Part shown: one piece after another, positions 1 to 6,830 of the stretch
Position numbering within the stretch: the stretch's first letter is position 1
Layout: every line of letters begins with the position of its first letter
Assembly: GCF_016461955.1 (NCBI RefSeq)
Contig: NZ_JADMNM010000006.1
Location: 81,620-145,619, forward strand
Reading direction: 5' to 3'
Origin: Qipengyuania sp. YIM B01966
Lineage (GTDB): Bacteria > Pseudomonadota > Alphaproteobacteria > Sphingomonadales > Sphingomonadaceae
DNA length: 64,000 nucleotides
The notes under the pieces: model-generated
Seen by the model: only the letters and a program-made list of their open reading frames with translations
What the model was told of the DNA's origin: nothing
The model's database searches: none
Made by a program: the position numbers and the translations under genes

Positions 1-1280
1 CCGTGGGCTGGGGCGCCAGCGAGGTGCCGCAAGCGGCCGCGGGGCTGGCGGTCACCCGCTTTGCCAGCGGGCTCGATCATCCACGGGTGATCTACACCCT
101 GCCCAATGGCGACGTGCTCGTGACGCTGACCAATCGCCCGCCGGGCAGCGGGCCCAAGGGGATCGCCGGCCTTGTCGCCAAGCTGCTGTTCGCCCGCGCG
201 GGGGCCGATGTGCCATCGCCCGACCAGCTGGTGCTGCTGCGCGACAGCAATGGCGACGGGGCGGCCGATCAGCGCCATGTGTTGCGGACCGAATTGTCCT
301 CGCCTTCGGGCATCGCCTGGCATGACGGGACGCTCTATCTGGCCAATCATGACGCGCTGCTGGCGTTTCCCTACGCGCTCGGCGCCAACCGGCTGGATGG
401 TGCGCCGCGCAAGCTGATGGACCTGCCGCCGGGCGGCAATCACTGGATGCGCAATATCGCGCTGAACCCCGAAGGCACGCGGATCTATGTCGCGGTCGGC
501 TCGGCCTCCAACATTGCCGAAAACGGGATCGAAGCCGAACAGGGCCGCGCGCGGATCTGGGAATATAATCTAGAAACGCGCCGCCAGCGGCCCTTCGCCA
601 CCGGCCTGCGCAATGCGAACGGGCTCGACTTCAACCCGTGGAGCGGCGAATTGTGGACCACGGTCAACGAGCGCGACCAGCTCGGCTCCGACCTGGTGCC
701 CGATTATTTGACCAATGTGCCGGTGGGCGCGCAATATGGCTGGCCGTGGCTTTACTGGGGCGAGAATGTCGATCGCCGGGTCAAGGCGCCGATGCCGGCC
801 TATCTGGTGGAATATTCGCGCACCCCTGAATATGCGCTGGGTCCGCACGTCGCGGCGCTGGGTCTCGCCTTCACCAAAGGCGGGCATCTGATGGGCGACC
901 GCTTCGCCAGCGGGGCATTTATCGCCCGCCACGGATCGTGGAACCGCAAGCCGGCCGCAGGCTATGATGTCGTCTATGTCGCCTTTGACGAACGCGGTAA
1001 TCCCACCGGCACGCCGGTTCCGGTGCTGTCGGGCTTCCTCAAGGATAATGGCGATACGCGCGGCCGGCCGACCTGGGTTGCCTGGGCGGGTGATGGGGCG
1101 CTGCTGGTGAGCGACGACACCGCCGGGATTATCTGGCGCGTAGCAGCACCGGGCGCGCAACCGGGCGCGGCGATCGAACGGCGTGCGACGCGAGCCCTGC
1201 CACCACGGCCCGAATTGTCCGGCGATCCGCGCGCGACATTTGGCGAAGCGGATTATGCGCGCCGCCAGCCCGCGCAATAG
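1..1280 (+). CDS. PQQ-dependent sugar (sorbosone-type) dehydrogenase, 5' partial
   Basis: The reading frame is open at the left edge, so the N-terminus, probably with a signal peptide, is missing. About 425 residues are visible. The order of motifs fits the six-bladed propeller of soluble glucose/L-sorbosone dehydrogenases: FASGLDHPRVIYTLPNGDVL near the start, GGNHWMRNIALNPEG in the middle, then GLRNANGLDFNPWSGELW and FIARHGSWNRKP. Family members oxidise sugars in the periplasm with pyrroloquinoline quinone; the substrate cannot be read here. It converges on the DUF815 gene with only 3 bases between the two stop codons. Confidence 0.8.
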   Translation, partial: VGWGASEVPQAAAGLAVTRFASGLDHPRVIYTLPNGDVLVTLTNRPPGSGPKGIAGLVAKLLFARAGADVPSPDQLVLLRDSNGDGAADQRHVLRTELSSPSGIAWHDGTLYLANHDALLAFPYALGANRLDGAPRKLMDLPPGGNHWMRNIALNPEGTRIYVAVGSASNIAENGIEAEQGRARIWEYNLETRRQRPFATGLRNANGLDFNPWSGELWTTVNERDQLGSDLVPDYLTNVPVGAQYGWPWLYWGENVDRRVKAPMPAYLVEYSRTPEYALGPHVAALGLAFTKGGHLMGDRFASGAFIARHGSWNRKPAAGYDVVYVAFDERGNPTGTPVPVLSGFLKDNGDTRGRPTWVAWAGDGALLVSDDTAGIIWRVAAPGAQPGAAIERRATRALPPRPELSGDPRATFGEADYARRQPAQ

Positions 1281-1283
1281 GCG

Positions 1284-2105
1284 CTATAGCGCGCGGCCGG
1301 CGCGGCCCGCCAGTTCGGTGACGTAGTGATAAGCCACCCGGCCCGAGCGCGCCCCGCGCCGCTTGGCCCATTCAAGCGCATCTGCGGCGGTGAAGGCCAG
1401 CCCGGCCGGCCCGGCATAGGCCGCGACCATCGCGAGGTAATCTTGCTGACTCGCCGCGTGAAAGCCCAGCGACAGGCCGAACCGGTCCGCCAGCGCCAGC
1501 CGATCGTCGATTGCATCGCGCGGATTGAGCGGATCGTCCTGCTCTGCCGCCTGCCGGGCGAGGATGGCGCGGTGGTTAGCAGTCACCGCCAGCCGGACAT
1601 GGGCCGGCCGCGCCTCGACCCCGCCCTCGAGCCAGCTTCGCAGATGGCGGGGGCCGACATCGTCGCCCTCGGCAAAGCCGAGATCGTCGATGAAGACGAG
1701 GAACCGCCGCCCCGTCACCTCGTGCAGGCTGGCAAACAGATCGGGCAGCGCCGCCAGCGCATCGGTTGCCACCTGCACCAGCGCCAGCGCAGCCGGATCG
1801 GGCGCCTGCGCAGCGCGCACGGACGCGCGCACGAGCGCCGATTTGCCCATTCCCCGCGCGCCCCACAGGAGAATATCGTGGGCGGCATGGCCTTGCGCCA
1901 ACCGGCGGGCATTCTCGGCGACAGCCGCTTTCTGCACGTCGAGCCCGCAGAGCTGATCGAGCATCGGCGCCTCGATCGAGGGAACCGCGCGCGGGCCTGT
2001 GCCCGTCCACAGATAGGCCGGCGCGCCAAGCCAGTCGGCGGGCGGGGGCGGGGCGATCCCGGCCATCCGCTCGAGCGCGGCAGCGATCCGCGCCAGCGGG
2101 TCCAT
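1284..2105 (-). CDS. DUF815-family P-loop ATPase
   Basis: A 273-residue protein with a Walker A motif GARGMGKS at residues 82-89 and a Walker B-like FLVFIDDLGF about 60 residues later, the layout of the DUF815 AAA+ family. The cellular role of the family is not established. Its ATG shares one base with the TGA of the acyl-CoA dehydrogenase upstream (TGATG), so the two are very likely translated from one mRNA. This junction also fixes the start. Family assignment is fairly secure; function is unknown. Confidence 0.8.
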   Translation of the reverse strand: MDPLARIAAALERMAGIAPPPPADWLGAPAYLWTGTGPRAVPSIEAPMLDQLCGLDVQKAAVAENARRLAQGHAAHDILLWGARGMGKSALVRASVRAAQAPDPAALALVQVATDALAALPDLFASLHEVTGRRFLVFIDDLGFAEGDDVGPRHLRSWLEGGVEARPAHVRLAVTANHRAILARQAAEQDDPLNPRDAIDDRLALADRFGLSLGFHAASQQDYLAMVAAYAGPAGLAFTAADALEWAKRRGARSGRVAYHYVTELAGRAGRAL

Positions 2106-3853
2106 CAGGGCAGCTGGTCTGCCGTCAGGCTATAGAGCAGGCCGGCACCCGCCACGGCCGAATCGTGCAGCCCGCGCGCTTCGGGGACGATGCGGTCGAG
2201 GAAGAACCGCGCTGTCACCGGCTTGCTCGCTGCAAGCGCGGGGGCAGCGCCATCCTCAACCGCGCGCATCTGGCGCAGCATCTGCCACCCGGCTACCGCG
2301 ACGGCGGCCATGGTGCAAAACGGGACGGAACCCGCCAGCCGGTCCTCCACCGCCGCACCGCGCATCCAGCGGGCGATTTCGCTGCAATCAGTGGCCAGCG
2401 CGGCCAGCGCCTTTTCGCTGCCCACCGCCTCGCGCGCGACATCGGCGAGCAGATCCAGCAGCACTTCGCCGCCATCCAGTTCAAGTTTACGGGTCACCAG
2501 ATCGGCCGCCTGGATGCCGTTGGTCCCCTCATAGATCGGCGCAATGCGCGAATCGCGCCAATGCTGCGCCGCGCCGGTTTCCTCGATGAACCCCATCCCG
2601 CCATGCACCTGGATACCCAAACTGGCGACCTCGACCCCGATATCAGTGCCCCACGCCTTCAGCAGCGGGACGAGCACCTCGGCGCGGCGCGCCGCCGCTT
2701 CGTCGCCCAGCGCGCCGCGATCGACCTGACCCGCGGTATAATAGAGCAGCGCGCGCACCGCTTCGGTCAGCGCCTTCATGCGGATGATCGTGCGGCGGAC
2801 ATCGGGATGCTCGATGATGGCCACCGGCGTGCGGTCGGCCGCGCCCGCCCTGGCCCCCTGCACGCGCTCGCGCGCATAGGACAGCGCCTGCTGCGTCGCG
2901 CGCTCCGCAATCTGGACGCCCTGATTGCCGACATTGATCCGCGCCGAGTTCATCATCGTGAACATCGCTTTCAGCCCGCCATTGGGCACGCCGACCATTT
3001 CGCCGATGCACTCGCCGCCGCTGGCCCCGTCGCCGAACATCATCACGCAGGTGGGCGAGGCATTGATCCCCAGCTTGTGTTCGAGGCTGACGCAGCGCAG
3101 ATCGTTGCGCGGGCCCGGCTGGCCATCGGCGCCGACGAGATATTTTGGCACCACGAACAGCGAAATCCCCCGACTGCCGGCCGGCGCGTCGGGCAGGCGC
3201 GCCAGCACCAGATGGATGATGTTGCGCGACAGCTCGTGCTCGCCCCAGGTGATGAAGATCTTCTGCCCGGCGATGCGATATTTGCCGGCGTGTTCACCCT
3301 CGGTGATCGGGGTGGCGGTCGCTCGCAAGGCGCCCAGATCGCTGCCCGCCTGCGGCTCGGTCAGGTTCATCGTCCCCGACCATTCGCCGCTCACCAGTTT
3401 GGGTAAATAACGCGCCTTCTGCTCGGACGAGCCGTGATGGTCGAGCGCATCGATCGCCCCGACCGACAGGATCGGCAGCAGGGTGAAGGCCATGTTCGCC
3501 GCGCCGAGATTTTCGAGCACGTTGCAGGCAAGCGTAAAGGGCAGGCCCTGCCCGCCAAATTCCGCCGGCCCGGAAATCGCGTTCCAGCCCTGCTCGATGA
3601 AATGCTGATACGCCGCCTCGAACCCGTCGGGCAGGCGGACCACGCCGTTTTCGAGCCGCGCCCCTTCAACATCGCCCACGCGATTGAGCGGCGCGAATTC
3701 GCCGGCGGCAAACTGGCCGACGCCTTCGACGATTGCTTCGACCAGATCCGGCTCGGCGGCGGAAAAGCGGTCGCTGGCGGCGATCTCGGCGATTCCGGCG
3801 TTGACGGTGATGGCGAGCAATTGGTCAGCTGAGGGCGGGGCGTAAGGCGTCAC
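2105..3853 (-). CDS. Acyl-CoA dehydrogenase, long form with C-terminal extension
   Basis: About 582 residues, longer than the usual 380-residue enzymes and matching the subfamily with an extra C-terminal helical domain, which includes DmdC-type enzymes. Visible signatures are LTEPQAGSDLGALR and ITWGEHELSRNI for flavin and substrate binding, and IAPIYEGTNGIQAADLV near the catalytic region. It should catalyse the FAD-dependent alpha,beta-dehydrogenation of an acyl-CoA; chain specificity is not readable. The GTG at 3853 is preferred over an in-frame ATG at 3913 because the latter would run into the divergent tsaC gene. The family's usual N-terminus (TPYAPPSADQ here) also begins at that GTG. Confidence 0.85.
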   Translation of the reverse strand: MTPYAPPSADQLLAITVNAGIAEIAASDRFSAAEPDLVEAIVEGVGQFAAGEFAPLNRVGDVEGARLENGVVRLPDGFEAAYQHFIEQGWNAISGPAEFGGQGLPFTLACNVLENLGAANMAFTLLPILSVGAIDALDHHGSSEQKARYLPKLVSGEWSGTMNLTEPQAGSDLGALRATATPITEGEHAGKYRIAGQKIFITWGEHELSRNIIHLVLARLPDAPAGSRGISLFVVPKYLVGADGQPGPRNDLRCVSLEHKLGINASPTCVMMFGDGASGGECIGEMVGVPNGGLKAMFTMMNSARINVGNQGVQIAERATQQALSYARERVQGARAGAADRTPVAIIEHPDVRRTIIRMKALTEAVRALLYYTAGQVDRGALGDEAAARRAEVLVPLLKAWGTDIGVEVASLGIQVHGGMGFIEETGAAQHWRDSRIAPIYEGTNGIQAADLVTRKLELDGGEVLLDLLADVAREAVGSEKALAALATDCSEIARWMRGAAVEDRLAGSVPFCTMAAVAVAGWQMLRQMRAVEDGAAPALAASKPVTARFFLDRIVPEARGLHDSAVAGAGLLYSLTADQLP

Positions 3854-3864
3854 CGGCAAAATCC

Positions 3865-3894
3865 TTGGGCTTGAGCGATGCTTCCACCTATAGC
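3865..3894 (+). promoter_or_regulatory. Candidate sigma70-type promoter for tsaC
   Basis: TTGGGC at 3865-3870 and TATAGC at 3889-3894 are separated by 18 bases. The -10-like element ends 8 bases before the ATG at 3903, so a transcript from it would be nearly leaderless. This is pattern matching only. Confidence 0.3.
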
Positions 3895-3902
3895 GCGCCG
3901 CC

Positions 3903-4844
3903 ATGAGCGGCAAGAACGCTACGGAACGGTTGACGGCCGATGCGGCAGGGCTCGCGCGCGCGGCCGAGCTGCTGCGCGCCGGTGCGCTGGTCGCACTGCC
4001 GACTGAGACCGTCTACGGCCTTGCTGCGAGGGCAGACGATGCGGCGGCGGTGGCTGCGATCTATGCGGCGAAGGGCCGGCCATCGTTCAACCCGCTGATC
4101 GTCCATGTTGCGGACGTTGCCGCCGCCGAGCGGCTGGCGCGACTGGACGAGCGGTCGCGGGCGCTGGCGGCGCGGTTCTGGCCGGGACCGCTGACCATGG
4201 TGCTGCCGCTGCGCGATGATGCCGGCCTGGCGGGCGCCGTTACGGCCGGGTTGCCGACAGTCGCGCTGCGCTGCCCGGCACATCCGGTGATGCGGCAGGT
4301 GCTGGCGCAGGTTGCGCTGCCGCTGGCGGCGCCCTCGGCCAATCGCAGCGGCTTTGTCAGCCCGACCACCGCCGATCATGTGGCGGCCACGCTCGACGGG
4401 CGGATTGCGGCGATTGTCGATGGCGGGCCGTGCGCGGACGGGGTGGAATCCACCATCGTCGCCTTGCGGGCCGACGGCGCGTGGTCGCTGCTGCGCCCGG
4501 GCCCCATTGCGCATACCGAGCTCGCGGTGCTGCTCGGGCCGGGGGAGACAGGCTCTACCGGGATCGAGGCGCCGGGGCAGCTAACCAGCCATTACGCGCC
4601 GGGCAAGCCGATGCGGCTGGGTGCGCTGCGGGCTGAGGAGGGCGAATTTCTGATCGGCTTCGGCAATGTTACCGGCGAGGTGACGCTGTCGGCCACCGGC
4701 GACCTCGCGGAAGCTGCGGCGCGCCTCTATGCCTGCCTGCATCTCGCCGCCGAGGCACCGCAGGCGCGGATTGCGGTAGCGCCCGTGCCCGATAGCGGTC
4801 TCGGCGCGGCGATCAACGACCGGCTGCGCCGCGCTGCCGCCTGA
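3903..4844 (+). CDS. tsaC: L-threonylcarbamoyladenylate synthase (Sua5-type)
   Basis: A 313-residue YrdC/Sua5 protein that makes threonylcarbamoyl-AMP from threonine, bicarbonate and ATP for the t6A37 modification of ANN-decoding tRNAs in the cytosol. The nucleotide-binding core shows VALPTETVYGLAARA, AKGRPSFNPLIVHV and APSANRSGFVSPTTADHV. The C-terminal 110 residues correspond to the Sua5 domain, absent from short TsaC/YrdC, with the linker QLTSHYAPGKPM between the domains. It is divergent from the acyl-CoA dehydrogenase. Sua5 is an equally valid name. Confidence 0.92.
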   Translation: MSGKNATERLTADAAGLARAAELLRAGALVALPTETVYGLAARADDAAAVAAIYAAKGRPSFNPLIVHVADVAAAERLARLDERSRALAARFWPGPLTMVLPLRDDAGLAGAVTAGLPTVALRCPAHPVMRQVLAQVALPLAAPSANRSGFVSPTTADHVAATLDGRIAAIVDGGPCADGVESTIVALRADGAWSLLRPGPIAHTELAVLLGPGETGSTGIEAPGQLTSHYAPGKPMRLGALRAEEGEFLIGFGNVTGEVTLSATGDLAEAAARLYACLHLAAEAPQARIAVAPVPDSGLGAAINDRLRRAAA

Positions 4845-4848
4845 CGGC

Positions 4849-5184
4849 TTAACGGGGCTGTTCGGGCTCGACCGGAATCGAGGGGATCAGTCGCTGCATT
4901 TCGGCATAGGTGCTGCTGGCACGTTCGCAAGCGCGGCGGTCGCCATCCTGGCAGTCGCGCATCTCGCGCTGATATTGGCGCTCGAACTGCGCCAGCCGCT
5001 CCTCGCGCTGGCGGATTTCGCGCCCGCGCTTCTGATCGGCCTCGGACTGGCTGGTGGTGGCAAGGTCAACCGCGCGCCCGGCCACCTTGACCGGCAGCGT
5101 GGCCACATCGAGCACGGTGCTGGCGATGCAGCCTTGCAGCATCACTGCGCCAGCCACGGCTAACAGGGCAGAATATGCACGCAT
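4849..5184 (-). CDS. Small putative lipoprotein
   Basis: An 111-residue protein with a lipoprotein signal peptide: a short charged start, a hydrophobic stretch, and the lipobox LQGC with Cys at residue 19. The mature part is a short hydrophobic segment (VLDVATLPVKVAGRAVD) followed by an Arg/Glu/Gln-rich predicted helix or coiled coil and a proline-rich tail. A clear ribosome site (AAAGGAG) precedes the ATG. I recognise no functional family. It converges on tsaC with 4 bases between stops and lies 70 bases downstream of carD. Confidence 0.7.
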   Translation of the reverse strand: MRAYSALLAVAGAVMLQGCIASTVLDVATLPVKVAGRAVDLATTSQSEADQKRGREIRQREERLAQFERQYQREMRDCQDGDRRACERASSTYAEMQRLIPSIPVEPEQPR

Positions 5185-5254
5185 TACCTGCTCCTTTCGC
5201 CGGTCTGGCTAGGTGCGCCCGCGTTGCGCGCGACTGAACGCCGGCGCCAAACGC

Positions 5255-5788
5255 TCAGGCTTCTTCGCTGGTCTCGTAATATTGCGGCGCGTGGGTCCGC
5301 AGCACGTCGAGGATCTTGCCGAGCGCGGCCGGCTCGTCGGTCTTTTCCATCGCCGCCAGTTCACGCGCGAGCCGGCTCGATGCGGCTTCGAAGATCTGCC
5401 GTTCGGAGTAGGATTGCTCGGGCTGGTCTTCGGGGCGGAACAGGTCGCGCGTCACCTCGGCAATCGACACCAGGTCGCCCGAATTGATCTTCGCTTCATA
5501 TTCCTGCGCCCGCCGGCTCCACATGGTCCGCTTGACCTTGGGCTTGCCCTTCAGCGTTTCCATCGCCTCTTTCAGCGTCTTGTCGCTCGACAGCTTGCGC
5601 ATCCCGATCGATTCGACCTTGTTGGTCGGCACCCGCAGCGTCATCCGTTCCTTCTCGAACCGCAGCACATACAGTTCGAGCTTCATCCCGGCGATTTCCT
5701 GCTCCTGCAGTTCGATCACGCGGCCGACGCCGTGCTTGGGGTAAACGACATAATCGCCGACATCGAAGGCGGGGGCATTGCTGGCCAT
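5255..5788 (-). CDS. CarD/CdnL-family RNA polymerase-binding regulator
   Basis: A 177-residue protein with the N-terminal polymerase-interaction (Tudor-like) domain shown by FDVGDYVVYPKHGVGRV and a helical DNA-binding C-terminal half around KRTMWSRRAQEYEAKI. CarD/CdnL proteins bind the RNA polymerase beta subunit and stabilise open complexes at promoters of growth genes such as rRNA. An AAGGA ribosome site precedes the ATG. It lies downstream of fdxA with a terminator-like hairpin between them, so it probably has its own promoter in the 284-base gap 5789-6072, where I see no gene. Confidence 0.92.
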   Translation of the reverse strand: MASNAPAFDVGDYVVYPKHGVGRVIELQEQEIAGMKLELYVLRFEKERMTLRVPTNKVESIGMRKLSSDKTLKEAMETLKGKPKVKRTMWSRRAQEYEAKINSGDLVSIAEVTRDLFRPEDQPEQSYSERQIFEAASSRLARELAAMEKTDEPAALGKILDVLRTHAPQYYETSEEA

Positions 5789-5971
5789 TCACGCATTCCT
5801 TGCTGGGCGGGCGCTCCCCCCGATGCGGCAGTCAGCCTGTCCGCTACCGCACCTGGTGGAAGGGCGGACGGTCATTCCGATGCTGCTGTCAGGGAAGTGG
5901 TGCCGGCCTTTCCGTTCCTGGGACGGGCGCAGAAACACACTGCACCGGTCCGCTTGTGCGGCACCATAGCA

Positions 5972-5993
5972 GAAAAGGTGGCACTTTGCCACC
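5972..5993 (-). terminator. Rho-independent terminator after fdxA
   Basis: Read on the minus strand, GGTGGCA, loop AAG, TGCCACC gives a perfect 7-bp stem followed by TTTTCT. It starts about 80 bases past the fdxA stop and precedes carD, so it should end most transcripts of the helicase-S4-fdxA run. Confidence 0.65.
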
Positions 5994-6072
5994 CAGCACG
6001 CCGCAACGGGCCAAGCGTCTGATTATCTATAATAATTCGGCAATGCGTCGCAGCCCGAAGGCGGTCTGCGAA

Positions 6073-6411
6073 TCAGTCGCCCTCACCCGGTTCGGGCGAG
6101 AAGTACTTCTCGAACTTGGCTTCTTCGCCCTTGTGCTCGTCCGCGTCGACGGGCGGTTCCTTGCTCTGGGTGATGTTGGGCCATTCGGCCGAGAATTTGG
6201 CGTTCAATTCAAGCCATTGTTCCAGCCCGCTTTCGGTATCGGGCAGGATCGCTTCGGCCGGGCATTCGGGTTCGCACACGCCGCAATCGATGCATTCGCT
6301 GGGGTTGATGACGAGCATATTGTCGCCTTCATAGAAGCAATCGACCGGGCAGACCTCGACGCAATCGGTGTATTTGCATTTGATGCAGGCGTCGGTGACG
6401 ACATAGGTCAT
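6073..6411 (-). CDS. fdxA: Seven-iron ferredoxin FdxA
   Basis: A 112-residue ferredoxin with the Azotobacter FdI-type cysteine pattern: Cys9, 12, 17 and 21, then Cys40, 43, 46 and 50. By analogy one 3Fe-4S and one 4Fe-4S cluster form in the first 55 residues, followed by the acidic C-terminal extension typical of the family. It is a low-potential cytosolic electron carrier whose partner is not known from this sequence. The start codon overlaps the stop of the S4-domain gene (ATGA), so it is translationally coupled to it. A terminator-like hairpin follows. Confidence 0.93.
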   Translation of the reverse strand: MTYVVTDACIKCKYTDCVEVCPVDCFYEGDNMLVINPSECIDCGVCEPECPAEAILPDTESGLEQWLELNAKFSAEWPNITQSKEPPVDADEHKGEEAKFEKYFSPEPGEGD

Positions 6412-6830
6412 GGCACGGTATCCCTTGGGCTCGCCGGTGTTTGTCCGGCTGCTAGGGCGCTTTGCCCGCCGGGGTCAAGCTCCCGATAATGGCTGCGCGC
6501 TTCGGCCGGGGGGCCGCGCCTGGAGGGCAGCGTGTCGAGCGCGATCACTCGCACCCGCGCGCCCAGCGGCAGGGTGAGGACATCGCCCGCGCACACCGGT
6601 TCGCTAGCGCGCAGCACCCGCCGGCCGTTGCGGCGCAGATGCCCGCTGGCGATCAGCGCCTGCGCCTGGCTGCGCGTCTTGACGAAGCGCAACAGGCACA
6701 GCGCCCGGTCGATCCTTATGCCGCCGCTCAGCGTAATGCGAGCCCGGCAAGCGCGGCAAAGGCGCTGCCTTCGCGCACGGCCACTTGCGACCGCGGCGGC
6801 GCGGCCTTGCGTGCCGGGCGCCAGTCCCAC
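6408..6830 (-). CDS. S4-domain RNA-binding protein (Hsp15-like), start uncertain
   Basis: From about residue 38 the protein reads [20 protein letters not shown], then [10 protein letters not shown], the S4 RNA-binding fold of Hsp15/RluB-type proteins that bind structured or ribosomal RNA. The only ATG in frame is at 6830, which adds about 37 unrelated Arg/Ala-rich residues and overlaps the 3' end of the helicase gene by 103 bases. No ATG, GTG or TTG lies between there and the S4 domain; only CTG and ATA codons occur near 6720-6732. Either the extension is real or a rare start is used. The 3' end overlaps fdxA by 4 bases. Confidence 0.7.
   Translation of the reverse strand: MGLAPGTQGRAAAVASGRARRQRLCRACRARITLSGGIRIDRALCLLRFVKTRSQAQALIASGHLRRNGRRVLRASEPVCAGDVLTLPLGARVRVIALDTLPSRRGPPAEARSHYRELDPGGQSALAAGQTPASPRDTVP

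Noticed and set aside
1766..3406. A 546-codon open frame on the plus strand opposite the acyl-CoA dehydrogenase and DUF815 genes
   Set aside because: It is antisense to two well-supported genes, is Arg/Ala/His-rich and shows no family motif; long antisense frames are common in GC-rich DNA.
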